This document shows, one piece after another, positions 1 to 5,088 of a stretch of 10,755 nucleotides of DNA. Made by a program: the position numbers and the translations under genes. The stretch's first letter is position 1. Each line of letters opens with the position of its first letter. The stretch comes from Candidatus Brocadiaceae bacterium (lineage in GTDB: Bacteria > Planctomycetota > Brocadiia > SM23-32), in NCBI GenBank assembly GCA_003551785.1, contig PUNP01000774.1, positions 1 to 10,755 of the forward strand, given 5' to 3'. The notes under the pieces were generated by a model. The model saw only the letters and a list, made by a program, of their open reading frames with translations, was not told the DNA's origin and searched no databases.

Positions 1-2
1 AC

Positions 3-104
3 ATCAATGCTAAACTGGCAGATAATCTGCACGAAGACATTGAGCAAGACCGTGTACGTGAACAAAAGACTCTGGAGATAAGCAGACAGTATTATCTTGG
101 ATAA
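3..104 (+). CDS. 3' end of an unidentified CDS (partial)
   Basis: This frame is open from the left window edge and ends at the TAA at 102-104. It gives 33 residues with a coding-like, charged, helical composition (for example ADNLHEDIEQDRVREQKTLE, then ending in QYYLG). The start and most of the gene lie outside the window, so the product cannot be named. The two other forward frames stop at 11-13 and 79-81 and look non-coding. Given the neighbourhood, the C-terminal tail of an antitoxin is a reasonable guess, but nothing visible proves it. Confidence 0.45.
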   Translation: MNAKLADNLHEDIEQDRVREQKTLEISRQYYLG

Positions 105-255
105 CTTCTTCCTCGAAAAAATTATCGAGTGTCAAGTTGAATAATTATCAGGCTGGCGATGCTCCAATGGTTGTTGTAAAAGATACAACAGGTGTCTGAG
201 GCGAGATATTCAAGATAAGAAAATGGCTGAACTTGAGTCCATATTAAAAGAACCT
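105..255. other. Intergenic stretch, no supported gene
   Basis: Nothing here can be annotated with confidence. One forward frame is open from 62 to the TGA at 197-199 and reads ...GDAPMVVVKDTTGV. Another is open past 197 and reads ...DIQDKKMAELESILKEPD before entering repeat module E. These could be two halves of a decayed gene joined by a frameshift near 190-200. Neither has a Shine-Dalgarno sequence, and I recognise no family. Confidence 0.3.
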
Positions 256-345
256 GATACACCATCGGGTCGATACACCATCGGGTCAGACCAAAGCAAG
301 TGGTTGATTATCAACGACTTGCCAAAATCTGCCCCCTTGAAAAAG
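256..345 (+). repeat. Module E, copy 1, with a 16-bp tandem duplication
   Basis: GATACACCATCGGGTC occurs twice head to tail (256-271 and 272-287), followed by text matching CGGACCTGGGCAAGTAGTTA of copy 4 at 5118-5139 in degenerate form. It then runs into a CCCTT/AAGGG stem with a GAAA loop (about 334-347). Other copies are at 2535-2603, about 4159-4185 and 5089-5180. All are in + orientation. Confidence 0.75.
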
Positions 346-498
346 GGCTTAGGAGGCCAATTTTGCCCCCGAAATTGACGTTCTAAGCTGACTAACAGCA
401 ATATCAGCATTCTAAGGACTTACCGCTCTCGTCTCAACCCGTTCGCCAAAGTCACTCAATGCGCTCAAGTCATTCACTGCTCACAAAATATTTTTTTC
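346..498 (+). repeat. Module C, copy 1, leading into hairpin A
   Basis: The stretch from about 346 (GGAGGCCAATTTTGCCCCCG) to 498 is closely repeated at about 5184-5331. Its second half (403-498: ATCAGCATTC, then CCCGTTCGCCAA, GTCACTCAATGCGCTCAAGT, CACAAAATATTTTTTTC) is also repeated at 1601-1696 and, cut short, at 7996-8032. In three of the four copies it runs directly into hairpin A. No coding function is apparent. Confidence 0.8.
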
Positions 499-572
499 TA
501 ACCGCGAATCAGGCGAATCTACACGAATGACACATGCTCCATTAGCGAAGATTAGCAGGATTAGCGGTTTAA
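499..572 (+). repeat. Hairpin A, copy 1
   Basis: An imperfect 72-bp palindrome. The left arm has three GCGAAT-type units (CGCGAATC, GGCGAATC, CACGAATG) and the right arm three ATTAGC-type units, all about 10 bp apart, closing AACCGC against GCGGTT. It is followed at 573-617 by a degenerate left arm of hairpin B (GCCCTCTCTGCGGTTATCTC). Confidence 0.85.
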
Positions 573-673
573 AGTGCTGCCCTCTCTGCGGTTATCTCTA
601 GCGGAGCGGGTGGTAAATATATATGTTTATCTCAGCACAGATTAAGCTGATAGTGAAAGGAATAATAATGACT

Positions 674-1075
674 TCAATTCAGATCTTGCAAAGGACAGGC
701 ACTCATACCGGAAGCGCGCTTACAAAGTTGCCGGTCGAAACTAGCAAAGGCCAGCGTCTCTTGACATGCAGCCAAGTGTAAAGCATCGGCAAAGTCAAGC
801 CCTTTTTGGTGCCATGTCATAGCAGTTTCCAATATATTTATGTTTTCAGCAAACACATTACGTAAACCAAAAAAAAGGCGAAACGCTTCCTGGATTACCT
901 CAGGTTTATAATTGTAAGCGAAACGCAACACCCACTCAGTTTCAAGGATTACAGTAGTAGGTACAAAAATGGAATTATCACCAATTAATGCTTTTGCTTT
1001 TTCAAATTGATCCGGGTCATCTTTTGTTAAAAATCGAACCACTACATTGGTATCTATACTGATTGGTTGGGCCAT
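674..1075 (-). CDS. PIN-domain toxin (VapC-like ribonuclease)
   Basis: A 133-aa PIN-domain protein, full length for a VapC toxin. PIN toxins are Mg-dependent RNases that cut tRNA, rRNA or mRNA in the cytoplasm when their antitoxin is lost. The acidic metal-binding set is intact: D8 in SIDTNVVVRFL, E45 in ILETEWVL, D94 and D97 in GLDFADALHLAA, and D114 in FASFDRQL. The start ATG (complement of 1073-1075) lies inside the 3' end of the upstream antitoxin gene, a 22-bp overlap. AGGAA about 12 nt upstream could serve as a weak ribosome site, so translational coupling is likely. The family and intact active site are seen; the RNA target is unknown. I see no damage, so this toxin is probably active. 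Confidence 0.9.
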   Translation of the reverse strand: MAQPISIDTNVVVRFLTKDDPDQFEKAKALIGDNSIFVPTTVILETEWVLRFAYNYKPEVIQEAFRLFFGLRNVFAENINILETAMTWHQKGLDFADALHLAACQETLAFASFDRQLCKRASGMSACPLQDLN

Positions 1076-1308
1076 TTTTCTTTGATTCCTGTTGCAATAG
1101 CTTCATGCATTTCCTGGACGCTTTTCGCAGTTCCCTTATATTGCAGGCATCCGGCAGCTTCATCAATATTGACGGAGGGAAGGCTGTCATCATCAGCAGC
1201 CTTTCGCTGAGCGAGAAAGTCGGCAAAATCTAAAACCTCATGTCGTGATTCCGGGGGGAGGCTTTCAAAGATAGCGATGAGTTTTTCTTTTTCTTTCATG
1301 GCTGGCAT
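1054..1308 (-). CDS. DUF2281-like antitoxin of the PIN toxin
   Basis: An 84-aa protein just upstream of, and overlapping, the PIN toxin, the classic antitoxin-first order. The N-terminal half carries LPPESRHEVLDFADFL (residues 17-32), the hallmark helix of DUF2281-type antitoxins. The C-terminal half (about 45-84) is likely the flexible toxin-wrapping part. AGGAG lies 7 nt before the ATG at 1306-1308, which favours it over the second ATG at 1299. The protein probably binds the PIN active site and represses its own promoter, which is typical of the family and not shown by the sequence. DUF2281 members lack an obvious DNA-binding fold, so autoregulation is inference. Confidence 0.82.
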   Translation of the reverse strand: MPAMKEKEKLIAIFESLPPESRHEVLDFADFLAQRKAADDDSLPSVNIDEAAGCLQYKGTAKSVQEMHEAIATGIKEKWPNQSV

Positions 1309-1504
1309 GGTCAGACTCCTATGAATTTATCAGGCTGGGAAAACTTTAAAGTATTAGTAAATTTTTCAAGGTAATTGTTGCAGATCTATTTCTTAACAAA
1401 AGATCTCTTTGGGCCAGCTGATCCTTTTGCTTAACCTTAACAACAAAATATAACTTAAAGTGTAACTCATTATTTACAATTTTTCTTTTGCAACATTGCG
1501 AAGC
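1309..1504. other. Leader of the DUF2281-PIN operon
   Basis: No supported gene. On the minus strand TTGCAA, an 18-nt gap and TACTAA (within about 1352-1384) could be a weak sigma-70-type promoter for the antitoxin-toxin operon. The 60-residue minus-strand frame at 1346-1528 has no family resemblance or ribosome site and is not annotated. Confidence 0.3.
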
Positions 1505-1600
1505 AATATTGTGGCTAAGCTGGAGCAATTCGTTGGCACTGTCAAACTTATAGAATTTTATAGGATCTGATATACTGTTAGACAGCCGATTTTCCCTAAA
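1505..1600 (+). repeat. Module D, copy 1
   Basis: About 96 bp that recurs at 7899-7995 with roughly 80% identity by eye. Shared blocks are GGCTAAGC, CAATTC, CAACTTATA/AAACTTATA, ATTTTATA, ATACTGTTAGACAGCCGATT and TTCCCT. The first 20 bp recur once more at 8254-8273. Both full copies lie 5' of a minus-strand PIN operon and continue into module C. Confidence 0.75.
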
Positions 1601-1696
1601 ATCAGCATTCTAATGTCTTACCGCCTCCGTCACAGCCCGTTCGCCAATGTCACTCAATGCGCTCAAGTCATTCACTGCTCACAAAATATTTTTTTC
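1601..1696 (+). repeat. Module C (3' half), copy 2
   Basis: Nearly identical to 403-498, including GTCACTCAATGCGCTCAAGT and the A/T-rich tail CACAAAATATTTTTTTC, but joined here to module D instead of the module C 5' half. The change of partner shows the modules recombine as units. Confidence 0.8.
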
Positions 1697-1770
1697 TAAC
1701 CGCGAATCAGGCGAATCTACACGAATGATACATGGCCCATTAGCGAAGATTAGCAGGATTAGCGGTTTAA
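1697..1770 (+). repeat. Hairpin A, copy 2
   Basis: Same sub-repeats as copy 1 (CGCGAATC, GGCGAATC and CACGAATG against CATTAGCG, GATTAGCA and GATTAGCGG), differing at only a few bases in the apical loop. The close similarity of copies 1 and 2, with their shared module C flank, suggests a recent duplication. A translated + frame running through it (1647-1904) is an artefact of the repeat. Confidence 0.85.
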
Positions 1771-1828
1771 AAAGTTTTATTTCTCCGGTTCAATTTGCGA
1801 TGGGCAAAGATACGTCTAAATTATACTT

Positions 1829-1860
1829 GCAAAATACAATTAGCAAAATACAATTAGCAA
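1829..1860 (+). promoter_or_regulatory. Perfect 14-bp tandem duplication upstream of mntA
   Basis: AAAATACAATTAGC at 1831-1844 is repeated without change at 1845-1858, flanked by further GC/AA matches. It ends about 38 bp before the mntA start. Tandem identical half-sites this close to a TA start codon could be operators for an autoregulator, or a slippage duplication changing promoter spacing. The duplication is seen; the role is inferred. Confidence 0.4.
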
Positions 1861-1896
1861 CAAGAAGATTTTCTTTACGAAAGAATATGAAAATAT

Positions 1897-2208
1897 ATGA
1901 TTGATTTATTGCGCGAACATCAAAAACAGATTGAAATGATTTGCCGTAGACTTCAAATTCGACGTTTGGATGTTTTTGGGACGGCCGCCACAGGGGATTT
2001 TGATCCAAAAGAAAGCGACATCGACTTTCTTGTTGAATTCGAGCACTCTGAATCTTCCTCGGGTCTTTTATCGCGTTATCTTGCCTTGGCCGAGGAGCTT
2101 GAACAGCTGCTTGGAATAAAAATCGACCTAATTACTCCGCAGTCAATCCGGAATCCTTATTTTCGTGAAAAAGTAGACTCGTGCCGGGAAGAGGTTTATG
2201 CAGCATGA
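1897..2208 (+). CDS. mntA: MntA-type nucleotidyltransferase antitoxin (type VII TA)
   Basis: A 103-aa minimal nucleotidyltransferase. In MntA-HepT systems this protein transfers AMP from ATP to a tyrosine of the HEPN toxin and so inactivates it. The catalytic layout is visible: FGTAATG (G28, T29), then the DID pair D41/D43 in ESDIDFLVEF, and a third acidic residue D77 in IKIDLIT. The usual motif begins G-S; here it is G-T, a conservative change at a phosphate-contacting position. The ATG at 1897 has only a weak purine-rich upstream region (GAAAG). The stop overlaps the next start as ATGA at 2205-2208, so the two genes are translationally coupled. Length and motif order fit an active enzyme, though the G-T change deserves a check. 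Confidence 0.88.
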   Translation: MIDLLREHQKQIEMICRRLQIRRLDVFGTAATGDFDPKESDIDFLVEFEHSESSSGLLSRYLALAEELEQLLGIKIDLITPQSIRNPYFREKVDSCREEVYAA

Positions 2209-2558
2209 ATCATGAAGCAAAAAAACACCTGCTCGATGCTTTGCTGGCATGTAGGGCGATAAGCGAATTTACATCTGGTAAAAAGTTTGAAGAGTATTCA
2301 AACAATTTATTATTACGCTCAGCTGTAGAACGACAGTTCGAAATACTCGGGGAAGCTTTCGGCCGACTGAATAATATTGCCCCCGAATATCGGGAAGAAT
2401 GTTCCAGCATAGGGAAAATTATCGGTATGCGTAATCGTATAATTCATGGTTATGATTCAGTTGATGATAACATTGCCTGGGATGCCATTTGCAACCATAT
2501 TCCACCGTTAACGGAATGGTTGGAAAGTCTGGATCCGGAGCCATCGGATCGGACCTGA
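2205..2558 (+). CDS. hepT: HepT-type HEPN ribonuclease toxin (type VII TA)
   Basis: A 117-aa HEPN-domain protein (DUF86/HepT). HepT toxins are RNases whose site is R-x4-H-x-Y; here RNRIIHGY supplies R76, H81 and Y83, with Y83 the expected residue AMPylated by MntA. I start it at ATG 2205, which overlaps the mntA stop and lies 11 nt after GGGAAGAGG. The in-frame GTG at 2181 would add eight residues inside mntA and is unlikely. The last codons (PEPSDRT, 2535-2558) fall inside repeat module E, so the C-terminus has been supplied or replaced by a repeat. The core four-helix domain ends before that, and activity is probably unaffected. Confidence 0.9.
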   Translation: MNHEAKKHLLDALLACRAISEFTSGKKFEEYSNNLLLRSAVERQFEILGEAFGRLNNIAPEYREECSSIGKIIGMRNRIIHGYDSVDDNIAWDAICNHIPPLTEWLESLDPEPSDRT

Positions 2559-2603
2559 ATAAGTGGTTAATTTAAACTGATTGCCGAAAATTTGTTCCCT
2601 TGT
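2535..2603 (+). repeat. Module E, copy 2, overlapping the hepT 3' end
   Basis: GAGCCATCGGATCGGACCTG followed by AAGTGGTTAATTTA and GATTGCCGAAAA matches module E at 5106-5160. Here it begins inside the hepT reading frame and provides its stop codon, then passes directly into hairpin A copy 3 without module C. Confidence 0.75.
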
Positions 2604-2677
2604 AAACCGCGAATCTTGCGAATCTACGCGAATGACACATGCCCCATTAGCGAAGATTAGCGAGATTAGCGGTTAAA
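2604..2677 (+). repeat. Hairpin A, copy 3 (first unit of tandem array)
   Basis: Left arm CGCGAATC, TGCGAATC, CGCGAATG; right arm CATTAGCG, GATTAGCG, GATTAGCGG. This is among the most regular copies. It starts a tandem array in which hairpin A and hairpin B alternate with a period of about 190 bp (2604, 2794, 2987). Confidence 0.9.
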
Positions 2678-2680
2678 AGT

Positions 2681-2792
2681 GCTGCCCTCTCTGTGATTAC
2701 TCTGCGGTTCCTCTAACGAACGAAGTGAGTGGTTGTGAAAAAAAGACTTTCTACAACCGCTTCGCTTGAGGAGGGCAGAGGGAAGACAGAGT
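2681..2792 (+). repeat. Hairpin B, copy in tandem array (1)
   Basis: A long imperfect palindrome. Left-arm blocks CTCTGC, TCCTC, AACGAA and GGTTGT meet right-arm ACAACC, TTCGCTTGAGGA and GCAGAG across a purine-rich loop (GAAAAAAAGACTTTC). Further copies or parts are at 2871-2982, 5408-5440 (left part), 6829-6862 (right part), 6945-7060, 8640-8745 and 10698-10755 (left part, cut by the window). Confidence 0.8.
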
Positions 2793-2793
2793 T

Positions 2794-2868
2794 TAAACCG
2801 CGAATCTAGCGAATCTATGCGAATGATACATGTCCCATTAGCGGAGATTAGCGAGATTAGCGGTTTAA
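2794..2868 (+). repeat. Hairpin A, copy 4 (second unit of tandem array)
   Basis: Left arm CGCGAATC, AGCGAATC, TGCGAATG; right arm CATTAGCG, GATTAGCG, GATTAGCGG, closed by TAAACCGC and GCGGTTTA. It lies 190 bp after copy 3, with hairpin B between. Confidence 0.9.
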
Positions 2869-2870
2869 AG

Positions 2871-2982
2871 TGCTGCCCTCTCTGCCTTCCTCTGCGGTTA
2901 TCTCTAACGAACGGAGTGAGTGGTTGTGGAAAAAAGCATTTTACAACCGCTTCGCTTGAGGAGGGCAGAGTAAACACAGAGT
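2871..2982 (+). repeat. Hairpin B, copy in tandem array (2)
   Basis: Same layout as the copy at 2681-2792, with the loop changed to GGAAAAAAGCATTT. Its left arm contains AACGAACGGAGTGAGTGG and its right arm ACAACCGCTTCGCTTGAGGA. Confidence 0.8.
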
Positions 2983-2986
2983 TTTC

Positions 2987-3050
2987 AAACCGCTGATCAG
3001 GTGAATTTACGCGCATGATACATGTCCCATTAGCGAAGATTAGCGGTTGA
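2987..3050 (+). repeat. Hairpin A, copy 5, right arm one unit short
   Basis: Third and last hairpin A of the array. The left arm is diverged (CGCTGATC, GGTGAATT, CGCGCATG) and the right arm has lost one of the three ATTAGCG units, so about 10 bp are missing. The loss of exactly one unit supports reading the arms as strings of three discrete sub-repeats. Confidence 0.8.
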
Positions 3051-3064
3051 AAATAAACTGGAAC

Positions 3065-3097
3065 AATTACTTGACCAGATGTATCTTAGAAGTAATT
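3065..3097 (+). promoter_or_regulatory. Perfect inverted repeat upstream of the three-gene TA module
   Basis: AATTACTT (3065-3072) and AAGTAATT (3090-3097) are perfect inverted repeats with a 17-bp gap, about 80 bp before the antitoxin start. The 25-bp centre spacing puts the half-sites near two and a half helical turns apart. It may be an operator; no good -10/-35 pair stands out next to it. Confidence 0.35.
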
Positions 3098-3174
3098 GGA
3101 TTTTGTTGATTGCAACATTATTTTAGCTGATCTTAACTGTAGCAAGTGTAACCCTATAAAAGGATAACTCGATT

Positions 3175-3429
3175 ATGCCTAGCCATAATACATTTAGAAA
3201 AGTAGTAAGAACAAACGGCCCACATGTGGATTTGGACCTGCCCGAAAGTTTTGCAAATCGACGCCTCACTGTTATGATCACCCCGGAAGAATCTGAAAAT
3301 TCCCTTCTGGAATCTCGGCAAACAACGTCAAATATTGTCAAACGACTGCGCGGTCGAGGGAAGCAATACAAAATAAATCAAACCGCAAGTGCTGTCGACA
3401 ATTTAGTCGCTGAACGTGCCAGGGACTAA
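3175..3429 (+). CDS. Small antitoxin-like protein preceding a PIN toxin
   Basis: An 84-aa protein with the ribosome site AAGGA 10 nt before the ATG at 3175. Residues 18-37 (VDLDLPESFANRRLTVMITP) resemble the strand-loop-strand start of small VapB-type proteins found before PIN toxins, in which a short L/I-P-x-S/E-x-x-x-x-x-x-x-V motif is usual. The rest is polar, with a basic patch RLRGRGK near 57-63, and is probably disordered toxin-binding tail. The PIN gene starts 38 bp downstream. I infer antitoxin function from size, order and weak motif similarity; an AbrB-like or other DNA-binding fold cannot be confirmed by eye. Confidence 0.65.
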   Translation: MPSHNTFRKVVRTNGPHVDLDLPESFANRRLTVMITPEESENSLLESRQTTSNIVKRLRGRGKQYKINQTASAVDNLVAERARD

Positions 3430-3467
3430 GATTGAAAGATATCGATTTTCACGTGTAGATTAACTTA

Positions 3468-3943
3468 ATGAAACCAAACGTATACATAGAGACAAGCATT
3501 ATCAGCTACATCACCGCGCGCGTCCTGCACGCGATATGGTTTTGGCCGCTCATCAAGAACTTACAAGAGAGTGGTGGGAAAACAGATCGTCTGAATTTAA
3601 TCTTTTGGTTTCGGAATTGGTATATGAAGAGGCGTCAAAAGGGGATCAGGACGCTGCAGAGAAGCGCTTACGAATAATTGAATCCCTGTCAATTTTACAA
3701 ATTAATAATGCAGCCATAAATCTTGCTGAACTAATTGTTAAACAAGGACCTATTCCCGAAAAATCCGGAGCTGATGCATTACACATTGCTGTCTCAGCAG
3801 TGAACGGTGTGGATTACCTTTTGACCTGGAATTGCAAACATCTCGCAAACGCTGCATTGCGACATAAGTTAGAAATATGCGTCGAAAACGCAGGATATGC
3901 ATGTCCCGTAATCTGTACGCCGGAAGAACTTATGGAGGAATAA
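3468..3943 (+). pseudogene. PIN-domain toxin with a 1-nt frameshift
   Basis: Two overlapping frames together make one PIN protein. Frame one (from ATG 3468) gives residues 1-18, MKPNVYIETSIISYITAR, the N-terminal strand with the first acidic residue E8. The protein then continues one nucleotide back, at CGT 3521, as RPARDMVLAAHQELT to the TAA at 3941-3943. The composite has 158 residues. Family features in the second frame include SELVYEEA, SGADALHIAVSAV and YLLTWNCKHLAN. The lesion lies in the alternating GC run at 3516-3522, consistent with loss of one base by slippage. Without repair, frame one ends at 3677 and an internal start at 3536 would lack E8, so the toxin should be dead. A sequencing error or a programmed -1 shift are the alternatives. 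Confidence 0.85.
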
Positions 3944-3945
3944 CC

Positions 3946-4119
3946 ATGTATAAAGATCCAATCGTTGAAGACATTAGAAAACATCGTCAGGAATATGCGC
4001 GACAGTTCAATTTTGATATTCGAGCTATAGCCGCTGACCTTAAGAAAAAAGAAGAACGCCATCAAGATAAACTTGTTTCATTCCCTTCCAAACCAGCTCG
4101 GTATCGGAAAACAGTATAA
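3946..4119 (+). CDS. 57-aa conserved small protein following a PIN toxin
   Basis: Starts 2 nt after the PIN stop with a strong ribosome site (GGAGG, 7 nt before ATG 3946). The 57 residues begin MYKDPIVEDIRKHRQEYARQ, continue FNFDIRAIAADLKKKEE, and end with a VSFPSKP tail. I recall this DPIVEE-(I/V)RK...HA..FNxDLxAIxxDLKxxE pattern as a recurrent small protein beside PIN toxins of the YIETSIISY class. It may be the true antitoxin or an accessory one, making this a three-gene module. No DNA-binding fold is evident. It remains intact while the toxin is frameshifted. A longer frame from 3877 would overlap the PIN gene and is not used. Confidence 0.8.
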   Translation: MYKDPIVEDIRKHRQEYARQFNFDIRAIAADLKKKEERHQDKLVSFPSKPARYRKTV

Positions 4120-4150
4120 TAAATATAGGTGCCGTTGGCAAAAATTGCCA
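4119..4150 (+). repeat. Module F, copy 1 (short), with perfect hairpin
   Basis: AATATAGGTGCCGTTG follows immediately on the stop of the 57-aa gene and matches 4249-4266 and 10224-10241. It contains TGGCAA-AAA-TTGCCA (4136-4150), a perfect 6-bp stem with a 3-nt loop. There is no U-run, so this is not a canonical terminator. Confidence 0.6.
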
Positions 4151-4158
4151 TGAGAACT

Positions 4159-4185
4159 TGCGCCATCGGGTCGGACCTGGGCTGT
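4159..4185 (+). repeat. Module E, copy 3 (short)
   Basis: GCGCCATCGGGTCGGACCTG, then GGC, is nearly identical to 5109-5130. It lies 40 bp 3' of the PIN/57-aa cassette and is preceded by the same ATGAGAA-TTGCGCC text as copy 4. Confidence 0.7.
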
Positions 4186-4248
4186 TAGAAATCTTTTCTC
4201 CTTGCCAATATAAATTCACCGAATTTATTATTATCATCGCCATTTTTG

Positions 4249-4290
4249 AATATGGGTGCCGTTGCCAGTTAACATATTGCTGATAAGTGG
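4249..4290 (+). repeat. Module F, copy 2
   Basis: GGTGCCGTTGCCAGTTAAC, then a variable 5 bp, then CTGATAAG; the same arrangement occurs at 10231-10262. The function is unknown. A diverged piece (GCCGTTGCCAATTGAC) also occurs near 7877-7892. Confidence 0.7.
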
Positions 4291-4487
4291 GTTGCAATGA
4301 TAAATTGCTTGAAAACGGCCCTTAGAAGCTGTTTTAAGGGGCAAAAACAGGTTTTAAGCTTTCTGCAGACAAGAAAACCAAACAACTGCAGTTCATGCAG
4401 CCCGAATGAAGAAGAGTGGTTGTAGGAAAATGAAATTCTTTAGGTATATTTACCCAGGAAATACACTAATATAAAAAAATCACTGCA
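4291..4487. other. Intergenic region with short palindromes
   Basis: No gene. It has a GCCCTTA/TAAGGGGC inverted repeat (about 4317-4342) and nested CTGCAG/CTGCAT palindromes near 4362-4401. GAGTGGTTGTAGGAAAA (about 4414) looks like a scrap of hairpin B. TTTACC at 4449 and TATAAA at 4470 could form a poor promoter (15-bp gap) for the DUF4258-YgiT operon. Confidence 0.35.
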
Positions 4488-4491
4488 TTGC

Positions 4492-4511
4492 GGACAGAAG
4501 ACTTGCTGTCC
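4492..4511 (+). promoter_or_regulatory. Inverted repeat abutting the DUF4258 start codon
   Basis: GGACAG (4492-4497) and CTGTCC (4506-4511) are perfect 6-bp inverted repeats with an 8-bp gap, and the second arm touches ATG 4512. YgiT/MqsA-type antitoxins repress their operons at small palindromes, so it may be an operator; in RNA it would form a hairpin that hides the start. Both roles are inferred. Confidence 0.45.
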
Positions 4512-4868
4512 ATGGATATCATATTGAATATGAATAACGGAAACTTTGGTAAAATAGCAAGTCAACTTCGTCGCAATGCTGAAAATGAGGATATACGAGT
4601 TACTGCCCATGCACATCAAGAGATGGTAGAAGACAATTTTCGACTTCAGGATGTTATTGAAGCATTGCAGGATGCTGTACTACTGGAAAACTACTCGCAA
4701 CATAAACGTGGTCCTTGCTGTCTGATTTGTGGTAAGACTTCAGATAACAGGTATATTCACATTGTATGTACAACGTCAAAAGAACTGACAGTAATTATTA
4801 CTGTTTATGAACCGCAATTACCAAAGTGGAAGACTCCTTTCAGAAGGACAAATACAGATGAAATGTAA
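4512..4868 (+). CDS. DUF4258 protein, probable toxin of a YgiT-linked pair
   Basis: From ATG 4512 this is 118 residues matching the DUF4258 pattern: a short helix, then IRVTAHAHQEMVEDNFRLQDVIEAL (residues 28-52), a GPCCLICGK turn, a YIHIVCTT strand and TVIITVYEPQLPKW (93-106). DUF4258 proteins commonly precede YgiT zinc-finger antitoxins and are thought to be toxins related to the MqsR/RelE-like fold; the reaction is not established here. The start is uncertain: 4512 sits directly after the inverted repeat without a good Shine-Dalgarno sequence, ATG 4530 is possible, and TTG 4488 is unlikely. The 3' end overlaps the next gene by 11 bp, indicating co-translation. Confidence 0.82.
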   Translation: MDIILNMNNGNFGKIASQLRRNAENEDIRVTAHAHQEMVEDNFRLQDVIEALQDAVLLENYSQHKRGPCCLICGKTSDNRYIHIVCTTSKELTVIITVYEPQLPKWKTPFRRTNTDEM

Positions 4869-5082
4869 TATTCAGAATTGTTCCGGAAATTACGAACACA
4901 AACACGTCATTCATACTGTTAAATATAAAGGACAGGTTCTGGTCTTCGAGAATGTTCCGGCAGAAGTGTGTGATCTCTGCTCGGATACTCTGCTTACTCC
5001 GGAAACACTTCGCCATATTGAAAAAATAATTCAGGAACATACTCAACCCAAAAAACATGCCCCTGTATACGAATATGCGTGA
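4858..5082 (+). CDS. YgiT-type zinc-finger antitoxin-like protein
   Basis: A 74-aa protein with AAGGA 9 nt before ATG 4858, overlapping the DUF4258 3' end by 11 bp. Two cysteine pairs form a likely zinc site: C3 and C8 (CNIQNC, four residues apart instead of the usual two) and C38/C41 in EVCDLC. Between them are strands HVIHTVKYKGQVLVFENVPA; after them come TPETLRHIEKIIQ and the conserved-looking end PVYEYA. This is the N-terminal zinc domain of MqsA-like antitoxins without the HTH half, so any repression of the operon would need another domain or partner. Toxin binding to DUF4258 is the likely job. The order, toxin first, matches mqsRA. Confidence 0.85.
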   Translation: MKCNIQNCSGNYEHKHVIHTVKYKGQVLVFENVPAEVCDLCSDTLLTPETLRHIEKIIQEHTQPKKHAPVYEYA

Positions 5083-5088
5083 ATGAGA

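Noticed and set aside
1017..1226. 69-residue minus-strand frame overlapping the DUF2281-PIN junction
   Set aside because: It lies in another frame of two better-supported genes and has no family features.
1647..1904. 85-residue + frame upstream of mntA (and similar frames at 2766-2996, 6889-7092, 8477-8692)
   Set aside because: They translate the hairpin and module repeats; similar peptides (MIHGPLAKISRISGLKS, MRMTHAPLAKISGISGLK) appear at each copy because the DNA repeats, and there is no ribosome site.
2604..3050. CRISPR array
   Set aside because: Repeats are long imperfect palindromes with a 190-bp period and the intervening sequence is itself repeated (hairpin B), so there are no unique spacers; no cas gene is present.
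3155..3164. TATAAA as the -10 box of the three-gene module
   Set aside because: It abuts the ribosome site AAGGA; a start 7 nt downstream would leave the message without its ribosome-binding sequence.
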